Both the position numbers and the translations under genes were made by a program. Below, one piece after another: positions 25,495 to 34,747 of a DNA stretch of 64,000 bases; position 1 is the stretch's first letter; each line of letters starts with the position of its first letter. The DNA is taken from positions 124,001-188,000 of the forward strand of contig JAVJTT010000024.1 in the NCBI GenBank assembly GCA_040220135.1. The letters run 5' to 3'. The notes beneath the pieces are model-generated. The model had not been told where the DNA came from and did not search any database. It saw only the letters and a program-made list of their open reading frames with translations. This DNA comes from CAJXMH01 sp040220135. GTDB lineage: Bacteria > Bacteroidota > Bacteroidia > Flavobacteriales_E > Vicingaceae.

Positions 25495-26203
25495 CAAAAA
25501 GCTGTTTTTACTAGCGTTGTTTGCTTTGCTTTCGGTTTTGCCAAAAGGCTTAAGTGCTCAACTCAACGAGATTGGAATCAATTTTGGCTACATCAGTTCT
25601 CGCTATACCATAGACAATAACTTTCCTGATGCGAGTACTATTATTGCTCAAGGACGTTTGCATTCCGGTTACACTATGGGGGCTCAATGGATTTTAGGGC
25701 CTCCAAAAGACCAACCAAGAAGAGTCATGAAATTAAATCACGGTCTGATGGTAGAGGCCAACCTTAGTCGTAGTGGAGGAAACATTGCGTATACGCAGAA
25801 TAAAAATTCACCCACTTTAAGAAATTACAGTGAGCTTGTGTATGTCAACTACCGGGGTGATTATTCGATTTTTTATTCGGCAAGGTTTGGTAAATATCAA
25901 TTCTTGCTGGGCCCATCCGTTTCCAATTTCTTCTTTAGAGGTCTAAAAGTTAAGCCTTCACAAGAGTATCGTTCTTCTAAAAATCAGTTTAACGATTTTG
26001 TATTTAGTTGGGAGGTTGGTTCCGGTTTTCGCTTTGATAAATTTTTATTGAGTCTTCGCTATAAAACGGCTATTACTGATTTTGGCAAGCCAACCAATCT
26101 AATACCTGCAACCTACAATTACCACCAGGCGAAATTTATCATTTCTTATTTCTTCCTAGAAAAACACAAAGGCAAATATTGGGATAGTATCTACTGGAAG
26201 TAG
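25469..26203 (+). CDS. Outer-membrane beta-barrel protein (PorT-like)
   Basis: A 244-residue protein with a signal peptide (about 1-31, ending GLSAQ) then amphipathic strands (LNEIGINFGYISSRY, KYQFLLGPSVSNFFF, FSWEVGSGFRF, FLLSLRYKTAIT). This is the pattern of PorT-type outer-membrane barrels. The ATG at 25469 lies inside the preceding gene (26-base overlap); an ATG at 25439 is possible but gives a longer N-terminus. Substrate unknown. Confidence 0.7.
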   Translation: MTFPSQKNSKKLFLLALFALLSVLPKGLSAQLNEIGINFGYISSRYTIDNNFPDASTIIAQGRLHSGYTMGAQWILGPPKDQPRRVMKLNHGLMVEANLSRSGGNIAYTQNKNSPTLRNYSELVYVNYRGDYSIFYSARFGKYQFLLGPSVSNFFFRGLKVKPSQEYRSSKNQFNDFVFSWEVGSGFRFDKFLLSLRYKTAITDFGKPTNLIPATYNYHQAKFIISYFFLEKHKGKYWDSIYWK

Positions 26204-26275
26204 AAAAAGCAGGCTACTTTTTGCAAATTAATCAATTTCGCTGAAGCCTTAATTATCTTGCTTATTTTTAGCCAA

Positions 26276-27148
26276 ATGCCCAATCAAGAAACAAGAATTT
26301 CAAAGGTGGGAGTCGGCTTTGCCTTTTCCCCGCGCTTAGAAGCACTTCTAGCGGAAGCAAAGAGAATATGCCGCAGTTTAGATTCAAAGCTTTTGTTAAT
26401 TCATGCGGGTGAATCAAATCCGAATGAGAAAAAGCAGCTAACTGCTTTGCTAAATAAGCTTAGAATAGAGGAAAATGAAGTGGAATTGTTCTGGGAGTCC
26501 GGCAAGGCTGAGAAAGTAATCCGGCGGATTTGTTTAGGCGAAAAAGTAGACCTACTCTTATTGGGAGCCATGAAACACGAAGCTATGCTCACCTATTACT
26601 TGGGTTCGGTAGCTCGAAGATTATCTAGAAATCCACCTTGCTCTTTGTTGTTGATAACTGAACCGAATTATAAATCAACAGATTTAAGACATGTTGTCAT
26701 TAATGGTTTAGATCATCCTAAAACGCCGGGAACAATAAAAGAAGGCCTGCGAATTGCCAAGCGATTTAGAAGTAAAGAAGTTTCTATAGTAGAAGAAGTA
26801 AGACCTGATCAGCTAAAAGTGCGTATTGAAGATGAGGAAAGTTTGGCAAAAGCTGTAGAAGAGAGAAAGCGTCTTCAGGAAGAAGAAAATAAAAGAGTTC
26901 GAGATTTGATTAAACCATTTCGAGAGGTGTACGATCAAAAAATTAGAATGCAGTGCATTTTTGGAAAGCCCGGTTATTCCATTGGCCATTTTGCCGAAGT
27001 AAAGAAAGCCGACCTTTTGATCGTCAATTCTCACGATAAAAACCTGGGTTTCTTAGATAAGTTTTTTCCCCACGACTTGGAATACATTTTATCAGACCTT
27101 CCTTGCGATTTATTAATTATGCATTCAGACAATTTGTATGCCAACTGA
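26276..27148 (+). CDS. Tandem universal stress protein
   Basis: A 290-residue protein with two USP-like domains. The first (about 8-135) has the sequence VDLLLLGAMKHE then RRLSRNPPCSLLLI, the second (about 140-290) has ADLLIVNSHDKN and SDLPCDLLIMHSDN. USP domains bind nucleotides; the G-2x-G-9x-G(S/T) loop is not plain here. It overlaps the SulP gene by 11 bases, so co-expression is likely. In other SulP loci, similar proteins may adjust transport. ATG at 26276 is preferred to a TTG at 26258. Confidence 0.8.
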   Translation: MPNQETRISKVGVGFAFSPRLEALLAEAKRICRSLDSKLLLIHAGESNPNEKKQLTALLNKLRIEENEVELFWESGKAEKVIRRICLGEKVDLLLLGAMKHEAMLTYYLGSVARRLSRNPPCSLLLITEPNYKSTDLRHVVINGLDHPKTPGTIKEGLRIAKRFRSKEVSIVEEVRPDQLKVRIEDEESLAKAVEERKRLQEEENKRVRDLIKPFREVYDQKIRMQCIFGKPGYSIGHFAEVKKADLLIVNSHDKNLGFLDKFFPHDLEYILSDLPCDLLIMHSDNLYAN

Positions 27149-29372
27149 AGCGCCTGAAGGATATAGGGATTTTAAAAAATTTTGGCACAAAGACCTGAGT
27201 TCAGCTTTTGTGGTTTCTTTAATTGCCTTGCCTTTAAGTTTAAGCTTAGCGGCTGCTTCAGGGGTGCCACCCATGGCCGGAATTATTGCTTGCGTAGTGG
27301 GCGGAATCGTACTTTCTTTTATTGGCGGTTCTTATGTGACTATTTCTGGGCCGGGAAACGGTTTGGTGGTAGTGGTTTTGAGTGCGGTTACCAGTTTAGG
27401 AGCCGGCGATATGCTGATGGGTTACACTTATACCTTGGCTGCCATTGTTTGTTCCGGACTAATCATTATGCTCATGGGCTTTCTTCGCTTGGGCAATCTT
27501 TCTGACTTTTTCCCCTCGGCAAGTATTCAAGGTTTACTTTCTGCTATTGGGCTCATTCTTATTGCCAAGCAAGTGCATGTAATGTTAGGCGAAAAAGGAG
27601 TAGAAGCTGCCAATAATCTATTTCTATTGATCAAGATTCCAGAATCCTTGTATGCTTTAAGTCAGAGTCCTGAAGTGCCTTATGTGGGTATAATAGGACT
27701 TTGTAGTCTCTTTATTATGTGGGCTTATCCAAAAATTCCTTGGCGCAGTTTACACACCATTCCGGCTCCCATGTGGATTGTACTCTTTGCCATTGGCTTT
27801 TACTATTATTTTGATTTGCTTTCAGAATCGGCTTTCCCTATTGCTGCTGACTTTTTAATACAACTGCCAGATCAAATTGGCGATAGCATTACTTTTCCAA
27901 ATTTTGACAAAATAGCAGATGGCGCTTTCTTTCAGGCGGTTATTGGAATTACCTTAATCGCAACTATAGAGTCATTACTTAGCATAAAAGCCGTTGATAA
28001 ATTAGACGAGCATAGCCGTCGTTCTAATGCAAACAAAGATTTACGAGCGCTCGGGCTTTCTACCACCCTTTCCGGACTGATCGGTGGACTTCCGGTGGTA
28101 GCGGTAATTGCCCGAAGTTCAGTGAATGTTAACCAAGGAGCTCAATTTAGAACCGCCAACCTCTTTCATTCTCTGTTTGTGGCTGCTTTTGTCCTACTGT
28201 TCGGTTCTGTCTTAAATGTAATTCCTTTATCGGCTTTAGCGGGTATTTTAGTTTATACCGGTTATCGATTGGCTTCACCGACGGTTTTTAAGCGTATGTA
28301 TAAATCTGGGGTAGACCAGTTTATTGTGTTTTTGATCACCTTAGTGGCAACTTTATTATTTGGATTGGTAAATGGAATTCTCCTAGGCATCCTTGCCACT
28401 TTTGTGGCTCAAATTATTATGATGAAAGGTCGCCGCGACTTTTTAATGCACCCTTTGCGTCCCAATTTATTGATGTACCAAGAAGAAGATGGTAAACTTT
28501 ATTTAAGCATGAAGGGCCACGCTACTTTCTTGAATTACATTGCTCTCAAAAAGCAGCTCGATTCAGTTCCCCCAAATAGCCAGCTTACCTTAGATCTTTC
28601 TCTCACCAAGTTTGTAGACAACTCTGTGATGGAAAACATTGATCAATATCAAAAAGAGTATAAAAAGCACCAAAGCCAATTGGAAGTGATTGGCTTGGAT
28701 GTTCATGATGCGACTTCTTCTCACCCTTTTGCTGCGCGGAGAATTCTAAAACTAAGGAAGATGATGGAACAAAGCGGCATACTTACCGATCGACAGCAAA
28801 TGCTAAAAGAGTTTGCCAAGGAGATTGATTGGAATTTTCGTACCAACTCAGTGTTTGATGTTCCCGACTTAAAGGCGTTTCCCTTTTTTGCTACCAAGGA
28901 AATTGACCATGCTTACAATATGTTTAAAGGAGAATACCAAAATAGAAGACTAAAGCTCATGGATGTTGAGTTTTATGAAGGGGAGTTGGTTAGCCGCGAA
29001 AAACACAAACAAACAGTAATGCTTTTTGAGCTTAAACAAGAATTTCCTGCTTTTCGATTAGATAAAGAAAGAGTGTTAGATCGATTAGCCGATATTGCCG
29101 GCTTTCACGACATTAATTTCGAAAATCACAAGGATTTTTCAAGGCGTTTTACGCTTAGGGGAGACGATGAGCAGCAAATTCGAGCGTTTTTTAACGACGA
29201 CTTAATCCTGTTTTTTGAGAGTAACCCATACTATCATTTAGAGTGCAATGGTAAAAGTATTTTGATAGTAAAAGGCTTGCGTTTGGCTACCATAAGCGAG
29301 GTGAAAGCTTTAGCTAATTATGGTAAAGGTTTGATGGACATAATGGATAAAATGTCAGTTCCTACTGGTTAA
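27138..29372 (+). CDS. SulP-family anion transporter with STAS and an extra C-terminal domain
   Basis: A 744-residue SulP carrier. Residues about 20-430 hold the membrane domain with the signatures SLAAASGVPPMAGI and TISGPGNGLVVVVLSA, in place of the family's typical first-helix and gate motifs. A STAS-like domain follows (about 445-540, LTLDLSLTKFVDNSV). A further ~190-residue C-terminal part (about 555-744) contains FELKQEFPAFRL, FSRRFTLRGDDEQQIRAFF and ILIVKGLRLATISEVK. SulP carriers move sulfate, bicarbonate or similar anions; substrate is not set by sequence. It overlaps the USP gene by 11 bases and its TAA is shared with a convergent stop. Confidence 0.93.
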   Translation: MPTEAPEGYRDFKKFWHKDLSSAFVVSLIALPLSLSLAAASGVPPMAGIIACVVGGIVLSFIGGSYVTISGPGNGLVVVVLSAVTSLGAGDMLMGYTYTLAAIVCSGLIIMLMGFLRLGNLSDFFPSASIQGLLSAIGLILIAKQVHVMLGEKGVEAANNLFLLIKIPESLYALSQSPEVPYVGIIGLCSLFIMWAYPKIPWRSLHTIPAPMWIVLFAIGFYYYFDLLSESAFPIAADFLIQLPDQIGDSITFPNFDKIADGAFFQAVIGITLIATIESLLSIKAVDKLDEHSRRSNANKDLRALGLSTTLSGLIGGLPVVAVIARSSVNVNQGAQFRTANLFHSLFVAAFVLLFGSVLNVIPLSALAGILVYTGYRLASPTVFKRMYKSGVDQFIVFLITLVATLLFGLVNGILLGILATFVAQIIMMKGRRDFLMHPLRPNLLMYQEEDGKLYLSMKGHATFLNYIALKKQLDSVPPNSQLTLDLSLTKFVDNSVMENIDQYQKEYKKHQSQLEVIGLDVHDATSSHPFAARRILKLRKMMEQSGILTDRQQMLKEFAKEIDWNFRTNSVFDVPDLKAFPFFATKEIDHAYNMFKGEYQNRRLKLMDVEFYEGELVSREKHKQTVMLFELKQEFPAFRLDKERVLDRLADIAGFHDINFENHKDFSRRFTLRGDDEQQIRAFFNDDLILFFESNPYYHLECNGKSILIVKGLRLATISEVKALANYGKGLMDIMDKMSVPTG

Positions 29373-30514
29373 ATTAACTGACCATAAATGAAAATACGTT
29401 CTTGGTTGCTTAAGCTGCAAGCGTAGCAATATTCGTTTTGGCCTTCTTTAATCTTGTACTTTTTTCGAATCATTTCCGGCTTTAATGGAAAATTTCGACA
29501 AACCACATTGGCTTTCTCGCAAAAGCCTTTTTCTACTTTTCCAATTTTTTCAATCTTTATAACCCTTCCCGGAAAATGTTCAACTGCTTGATGCGAGGTG
29601 TATAAGTGAGTATTAGGAGCTAATTTTTTAACCTCAAACTGCTGAGCAACACTTTTAAAAGCTCCGGCTTTCATTAAAGCGGCATTGGGTTCATAAAGGT
29701 AAGAAAGGGGCTTGCTGTATTGTAAATTGGTCTCCTCATCATCAAATGAAAAACGGTAATTGGGTTCTTCTGTCCCTAAGTTTACCGCTTCAATTTGTGG
29801 TATATCGTTAAATCCTTTTTCTAAGAAAAACAGCAATTCTTTTACTTCATTTTTTAGGGCAACAACCCATACTTTTTTGCAATGCTTTAATTGAGCGATT
29901 CCTTCTTTAAGATCAAGTAGGGGAGAGAGCTTGATCAATAGATAAGGCGCCTTTTCAAAAAGTTGAGGTAACAAAGCAGTTAGTTGAGGTTGGCAATCTG
30001 CTAATGCCACTTTTCGTTTATCACCGCTTCTTCGATCCGGATCAAGGTAAAGCCAATCAAAGTTTTGTTTGTTTTCGTTTAAGAAATTTTCAGCGGTCTG
30101 ATTTTTTCCTACAATATTTGTTGCCTCTAAAGTGGCAAAGTTTTGCATGCTAATTTCAAACAAGTCTTTATTGGGTTCAACATAGCTTAGTTCTTTTACC
30201 GCTCGACTAAAAAAATAGCTGTCAATGCCCATGCCCCCGCTTAGGTCTGCCATGCTTTTTCCACTCACTAATTGGGCCTTAAAGCGGGCACAACTTTCCG
30301 AAGAGGCTTGAGAAATGGCACGAGGAGCAGGGAATTCAAAGCCTTTAACATGGGTAAGAAAAGTGAACTTTTTAGTGGACTTCTGAAGTCCGTTTATTTG
30401 GTTAAGAATGCGATTCTTTGGCCAGTCGGGCTTTTTGCTTAGCAATAAGGCTAGCTCGGCAGTGTCTTTGTTTTGGTTTTGCGCAACAAAGTCTGCAATT
30501 TCTTTATGGAACAT
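29369..30514 (-). CDS. THUMP-like domain SAM-dependent methyltransferase
   Basis: A 381-residue enzyme with a SAM motif I near residue 101 (MADLSGGMGIDSYFF), a YVEPNK motif and the catalytic-type motif DWLYLDPDRRSGDKR. The C-terminal part has a THUMP-like RNA-binding extension. Such proteins probably modify rRNA or tRNA; the DPxRR core is like that of RlmI/RsmD relatives. The ATG at 30514 is used, because the longer frame starts within the upstream gene. It overlaps the DUF4159 gene by 11 bases and is the last gene of a leftward run of four. Confidence 0.85.
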   Translation of the reverse strand: MFHKEIADFVAQNQNKDTAELALLLSKKPDWPKNRILNQINGLQKSTKKFTFLTHVKGFEFPAPRAISQASSESCARFKAQLVSGKSMADLSGGMGIDSYFFSRAVKELSYVEPNKDLFEISMQNFATLEATNIVGKNQTAENFLNENKQNFDWLYLDPDRRSGDKRKVALADCQPQLTALLPQLFEKAPYLLIKLSPLLDLKEGIAQLKHCKKVWVVALKNEVKELLFFLEKGFNDIPQIEAVNLGTEEPNYRFSFDDEETNLQYSKPLSYLYEPNAALMKAGAFKSVAQQFEVKKLAPNTHLYTSHQAVEHFPGRVIKIEKIGKVEKGFCEKANVVCRNFPLKPEMIRKKYKIKEGQNEYCYACSLSNQERIFIYGQLI

Positions 30515-31175
30515 CGTTTTCTCCCAAAAAGACAAAAGATAGAATGTTGGCACCCATTTCCAACGCTTTTTTCCGGGTACTTTGAGAATCATTGTGAATT
30601 TCAGGGTCTTCCCAACCGTCACCTAAATCAGCTTCGTAAGTGTAAAAAAGCAACAACCGACCATTCTTTATTATCCCGAAACCTTGGGGTGGTTTTTGAT
30701 CGTGTTCGTGAACCTTCGGTAAGCCTTTATCAAAATCGTAGGCTGCGTGGTAAATGGGGTGATTAAAAGGAATTTCGACCAATTCTTCATTGGGAAATAC
30801 TTTCTTCATTTCACGACGAATAAATTGATCCATGCCATAGTTATCATCAATGTGAAGAAAGCCGCCGGCTAAGAGGTAATTCCGAAGATTTTCAGCTTCT
30901 TGATTGCTAAAGATCACATTTCCGTGACCGGTCATGTGTATAAACGGGTAATTGAAAAGCTCGCTACTTCCCACTTCTACAATCGCTTGTTCTTCCGATA
31001 TATTGGTGTTTACATTTTGATTCGTAAACTCAATTAAGTTGGGTAAAGAAGTTTCTAAGTTCGCGTACCAATCGCCTCCGCCTTGGTATTTTAAGACGGC
31101 AATTTGAAAAGCCCCATCTTGGGCTTGAGTTTGTAAAGACAGAAAGAGTATTGAGAGCAAAAGACTTCTAATCAT
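30504..31175 (-). CDS. DUF4159 secreted protein
   Basis: A 223-residue protein with a signal peptide (ending TQAQ) and a DUF4159 core. Visible motifs include VLKYQGGGDWYANLETSLPN near residue 28 and FIHMTGHGNVIFSNQE, GGFLHIDDNYGMDQFIRRE and PIYHAAYDF. DUF4159 resembles glutamine-amidotransferase-like folds and occurs in envelope proteins of unknown role. It is co-transcribed with rsmE (overlap of 8 bases) and the THUMP-like methyltransferase. Confidence 0.88.
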   Translation of the reverse strand: MIRSLLLSILFLSLQTQAQDGAFQIAVLKYQGGGDWYANLETSLPNLIEFTNQNVNTNISEEQAIVEVGSSELFNYPFIHMTGHGNVIFSNQEAENLRNYLLAGGFLHIDDNYGMDQFIRREMKKVFPNEELVEIPFNHPIYHAAYDFDKGLPKVHEHDQKPPQGFGIIKNGRLLLFYTYEADLGDGWEDPEIHNDSQSTRKKALEMGANILSFVFLGENDVP

Positions 31176-31863
31176 GCCGCAAATGTAAGGTATGTGCCGC
31201 TACAATAGCAGCGGTTTCAGTTCGCAATCTGCTTTTACTTAAACTAACTGCTTGAAAGCCCTCTTTTTTGGCTTTATTTACTTCTGCTAAGCTAAAATCA
31301 CCTTCTGGTCCAATCAAAACTAAAGCCGACTTTGCATTTATTTTATGCAAAGCTAGTTTTTCTGAATCCTCGTAACAATGGGCAATGTATTTCTCATCTT
31401 TAAAATTCTCTTTAAGCAAAGCAGAAAAAGAGATCATTTCATCTAAGTGTGGAAGTTTTAATTTCTGCGATTGTTTAACAGCACTTTTTAAAATGCGCAT
31501 CTGCCGTTCTTGCTTTAATGTTTTACGCTCAGAATGCTCGCACCAAATTGGCGTGATCCGGTCTATGCCAATTTCGGTTGCCTTTTCCAAAAAGGTCTCC
31601 CATCGACTTAGATTTTTGGTGGGTGCAACTGCTAAATGAATGCCAAATTCCCCTTTTTGCTCATCAATCAGTTTGAGATTATTAAGCAATACTTTTTTGC
31701 TATGAGTTTCTGCTATTGAGGCTTGAAAAAGTTTGCCACTACCGTCAAAGACTTCTACCTTTTCTCTTTCTTTCAGTCGTAATACTTTAGCTAAATGGCG
31801 CGATTCTTCTGCGTCTAAAATAGCCTCTTCCGCTTTGATCTCTTCTACAAAGAAACGATGCAT
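31168..31863 (-). CDS. rsmE: 16S rRNA (uracil-1498-N3)-methyltransferase
   Basis: RsmE methylates N3 of U1498 in helix 44 of 16S rRNA. The 231-residue protein has the family N-terminal MHRFFVEE and PUA-like portion, and the SPOUT trefoil-knot motifs LVLIGPEGDF (about 178-187) and SLSKSRLRTETAAIVAA. Length is normal. It lies between a small membrane protein (shared base at 31863) and the DUF4159 gene in a leftward operon. Confidence 0.95.
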   Translation of the reverse strand: MHRFFVEEIKAEEAILDAEESRHLAKVLRLKEREKVEVFDGSGKLFQASIAETHSKKVLLNNLKLIDEQKGEFGIHLAVAPTKNLSRWETFLEKATEIGIDRITPIWCEHSERKTLKQERQMRILKSAVKQSQKLKLPHLDEMISFSALLKENFKDEKYIAHCYEDSEKLALHKINAKSALVLIGPEGDFSLAEVNKAKKEGFQAVSLSKSRLRTETAAIVAAHTLHLRHD

Positions 31864-32357
31864 TAAAAAGTCTCTTTTTTAGTTTGGTATTGACTTAGGA
31901 CTGCTCTTGCTTCCTCTGCCTTTTGAGTGCCAATCAAAAAGGGTTTGCCACTTTTAAAATAAAGTTTTATTCCCATATTACCTTTTACATTCACGGCTTT
32001 TCCTTTGCTTCCAAAAGTAAAACGATAGCCCCAACCCCCATAGTCTTGCAGGGGAGAATACTTTACTACTTCCGCTTTTTCAAGCGCTTGCCATTCTATG
32101 TGTTTATTTCTGATAAAAGGCCAAAAGTTAAGTTGAATACCATTCTCATCAATCCGGCTTTTAAGTTTCAAATTGGCAAGTAAAAGGATTACCAATAAGA
32201 GTATTCCATAGCCAGAAGTCATGCTTAAAAGATACTCCGTTGTTGGTTCATAATCACTAATGAATGCTGCTGTCATGCCCGCTAAGGATGCAATAAGTAA
32301 TACCCATAACCACCATTGAGTGAAGCGTTGTTCTTCGGTAAATACTTTTTTAGACAT
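31863..32357 (-). CDS. Small membrane protein with PH-like domain, unknown
   Basis: A 164-residue protein with two N-terminal transmembrane helices (about 12-34 and 40-62) and a soluble C-terminal beta-rich part (about 65-160) that resembles bacterial PH-like domains: NGIQLNFWPF, VKYSPLQDYGGWGYRFTFG and FKSGKPFLIGTQ. Role unknown. It is first in the leftward run with rsmE, and its stop overlaps the rsmE start by one base. Confidence 0.7.
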   Translation of the reverse strand: MSKKVFTEEQRFTQWWLWVLLIASLAGMTAAFISDYEPTTEYLLSMTSGYGILLLVILLLANLKLKSRIDENGIQLNFWPFIRNKHIEWQALEKAEVVKYSPLQDYGGWGYRFTFGSKGKAVNVKGNMGIKLYFKSGKPFLIGTQKAEEARAVLSQYQTKKETF

Positions 32358-32419
32358 GGGTTTTAATAAAACTTATTGACTATATTGGACTTGTCTAAAT
32401 ATTAAATTAAACAATTAGA

Positions 32420-33805
32420 ATGTTTAAATATAAACTTAATAATTTTCGAAGTTTTGATAATGAGGAATTTGATTTTAAGAGAATAAATGTGCTTATTGGT
32501 GAGAATAGTGGAGGTAAAAGTTCATTGCTCAAATCAATTCTTGCGTTAAAGCAGACCTTAGAAAGTCCATCATTAAGTAATCTTATTCTAAATGGAAGGT
32601 ATACTGATTTAGGTAACTTTAATGAAACAATTTATAATCAAGATGATAAGTTAGATTTAGAGTTTCGGTTTTCCTATGGTAGAGAACAAAATGCTTTTGT
32701 TGAAACTTATATTTTTGATGACTTGGAACTTGTAAAGATTGCTAAGAAAAAGAAAGAACTTCTTAGAAAAAGCATAGAAGAAGCTTTAAACTTTGAAACG
32801 AGCTTTAGTGTGAAGTTTTCAAAAAAACTAAATACTCATCAAGCAATAAAAGTTGAATTTATAAATAACTTTCTAGGACAAATAAATATAGTCTTCGATA
32901 AAGACTCTGAAGAAACTAGAGATAATTTATTTCGTGAAAGAACCTGTACAATTGAATATTTTAGAAATTCTACAAAAGAGCTTATTGAATTAAGTGATAT
33001 TGAGTTTTCAAAGAGTGGTTTTTTCAGTATGATTGAACCATCATCATTAAAAAAAGCTTGCATAAAAAGAAAGGAGCATGAATTATTCTACGAGATAGCA
33101 GTTTTACTGTTAACCCAAAATCTTACTGAGAATTATTTGGACAACATTGAATATATAAATCCACTAGCTTCTACTCCAAAAAGAATTTATATGAAAAAAG
33201 ATTCTCAAAGCGATTATGAAGGTACTGGATTAGACAAGTTCATGAATATGGTGATAAATAATCAAGTTTCCAAAAGCGACTTAACTAAATTTAGTCGTAT
33301 TCTCAGGAATTATGGAATTGCAGAAAATTTAGAGGTTTTAGAATCACCGAGTATGCCTGTTTCAGAATTAAGGGTGAAAATTGAAAATTTGGTAAGTAAT
33401 ATTTATGATGTTGGTTTTGGTGTTTCATTACAAATCCCAATTTTATTTGAGGCATTTATTGGAGAAAACCACGGAGGTAAAACTTTTATTATAGAGCAAC
33501 CCGAATTGCATTTACATCCTTCACTTCAAGCTAGGTTCATTAAAACTTTATTGGAAATGGGGGAAAGTAATAGTTACATTATTGAAACTCATAGTGAACA
33601 TATGGTTCGTATGCTACAACTTTTAGTAAAGAATAGTGAACATAATATTTCAAATGAAGATGTTCAAATTTATTATTTCAAGAGGGGTGAAGAAAAGTTC
33701 GAAGTTTCAAATCATAATCTGGGAGTAAATGGTGAGATGAACGAAACATTTCCAAGTGGATTTTACGATGTTTCTTATCAGCTTACAAAACAAATGCTAT
33801 TTTAA
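32420..33805 (+). CDS. AAA ATPase, SMC/OLD-like, DUF3696-type C-terminus
   Basis: A 461-residue ATPase with an ABC/SMC-type head. Walker A is GENSGGKSS (27-35). The middle half is rich in Lys/Glu and may form a coil or lid. The Walker B-like FIIEQPELHLHP (about 356-367) and IIETHSEHMVR (about 388-398) are typical of OLD/RecF-type and DUF3696 proteins. No TOPRIM domain is visible. Codons are AT-rich compared with neighbours. It abuts the following gene with no spacing, suggesting a two-gene unit. ATPases like this act with an effector in several defence systems, but identity here is unknown. Confidence 0.85.
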   Translation: MFKYKLNNFRSFDNEEFDFKRINVLIGENSGGKSSLLKSILALKQTLESPSLSNLILNGRYTDLGNFNETIYNQDDKLDLEFRFSYGREQNAFVETYIFDDLELVKIAKKKKELLRKSIEEALNFETSFSVKFSKKLNTHQAIKVEFINNFLGQINIVFDKDSEETRDNLFRERTCTIEYFRNSTKELIELSDIEFSKSGFFSMIEPSSLKKACIKRKEHELFYEIAVLLLTQNLTENYLDNIEYINPLASTPKRIYMKKDSQSDYEGTGLDKFMNMVINNQVSKSDLTKFSRILRNYGIAENLEVLESPSMPVSELRVKIENLVSNIYDVGFGVSLQIPILFEAFIGENHGGKTFIIEQPELHLHPSLQARFIKTLLEMGESNSYIIETHSEHMVRMLQLLVKNSEHNISNEDVQIYYFKRGEEKFEVSNHNLGVNGEMNETFPSGFYDVSYQLTKQMLF

Positions 33806-34693
33806 ATGTTTTTAGTACTCGACAAGCATATAATATATGAGTATTTTAAGCTATTAGCCCCTAGAAAAAAGGTCGCAAAGGAGTTAGATCTTCAAGTATC
33901 AATTGAAAGTACTGATTCAAGAATAGTTTTACCTAGATGTTATCTGGAAAAATGTGAGGAATATTTTAAGGGCATCGGCACAGCATATTTTGAGTTTTAC
34001 AAAAGTTTCATAGATGGTTTAAATCAAACAAGTAAACTTGAACTCATCGATGTGCCCAATTCATTAACTGAATTACAAAAGTTGGAAACATGTTTTATTA
34101 AAAACTATAAGCCTTACACTTTTATATTCTTCAAGGATGAAAATCTTCAATCGAAATATCTAAATCAGTCAATGATTTACGATAGAATTGCAGAGCCTAA
34201 TAAAAATTGGTTGATTTTAAGATTTGCAACAGGACAAGTAGTTATTCAAAACAAAAAAAAATTAAATTCAAGAATTAAGACTGAATCGTTTATAGATTCG
34301 GTTTTTTGTCTACAAATTAATCCGAAGCGAGTAGATATCATTGATAGCTATTTCAATGTGTTTAGTTCTAATATTATTTTTAATTGTATCAAAGGGAAGT
34401 TTGGTTGTGTCAAATGTTTTTCAAGTGCAAACCCAAATCATGGAGGTTCAAAACCTGTTAAAATAAAAAATGTAAAAGATTTTTTTGGCAAAAATAAAAC
34501 CTCAATTAAGTTTTCTAATAACTCATCTATTACTCATGAAAGAATTATCAGAATAGATAGTTTATTTATAGAATGTACTCATGACTTTGCTGAAATTAAC
34601 CCTAGTAATCTTAATTGGTCACTTTTGATAAAACACTGTAAAGAAAAAGAAAAAGATCATCTTTCTAAGATTGCTAATTATTCACCTGCTTAA
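33806..34693 (+). CDS. Unknown protein with a MITD1 C-terminal-like region
   Basis: A 295-residue protein starting at the very base after the ATPase stop, so probably co-translated. No catalytic motif is obvious. The C-terminal part resembles the phospholipase D-like domain of MITD1: PKRVDIIDSYFN (173-184) sits where that family has an EDPYI-like motif, and NSSITHERIIRID (239-251) parallels SSSIHDREIRFN. The N-terminal ~130 residues (MFLVLDKHIIYEYF, then IFFKDENLQ near 107-115) weakly recall a PIN-like fold. Both resemblances are from memory and need a profile search. AT-rich, like its partner. Confidence 0.65.
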   Translation: MFLVLDKHIIYEYFKLLAPRKKVAKELDLQVSIESTDSRIVLPRCYLEKCEEYFKGIGTAYFEFYKSFIDGLNQTSKLELIDVPNSLTELQKLETCFIKNYKPYTFIFFKDENLQSKYLNQSMIYDRIAEPNKNWLILRFATGQVVIQNKKKLNSRIKTESFIDSVFCLQINPKRVDIIDSYFNVFSSNIIFNCIKGKFGCVKCFSSANPNHGGSKPVKIKNVKDFFGKNKTSIKFSNNSSITHERIIRIDSLFIECTHDFAEINPSNLNWSLLIKHCKEKEKDHLSKIANYSPA

Positions 34694-34747
34694 CTCTTTA
34701 CCAACTGCCCCCATCTCCTTAATTTAGCGCAAGCATAAAAAACACCT

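Noticed and set aside
32358..34747. Possible direct repeats or an integration site flanking the AAA two-gene unit
   Set aside because: The two flanks (32358-32419 and 34694-34747) show no shared repeat and no tRNA end, so no attachment site can be claimed.
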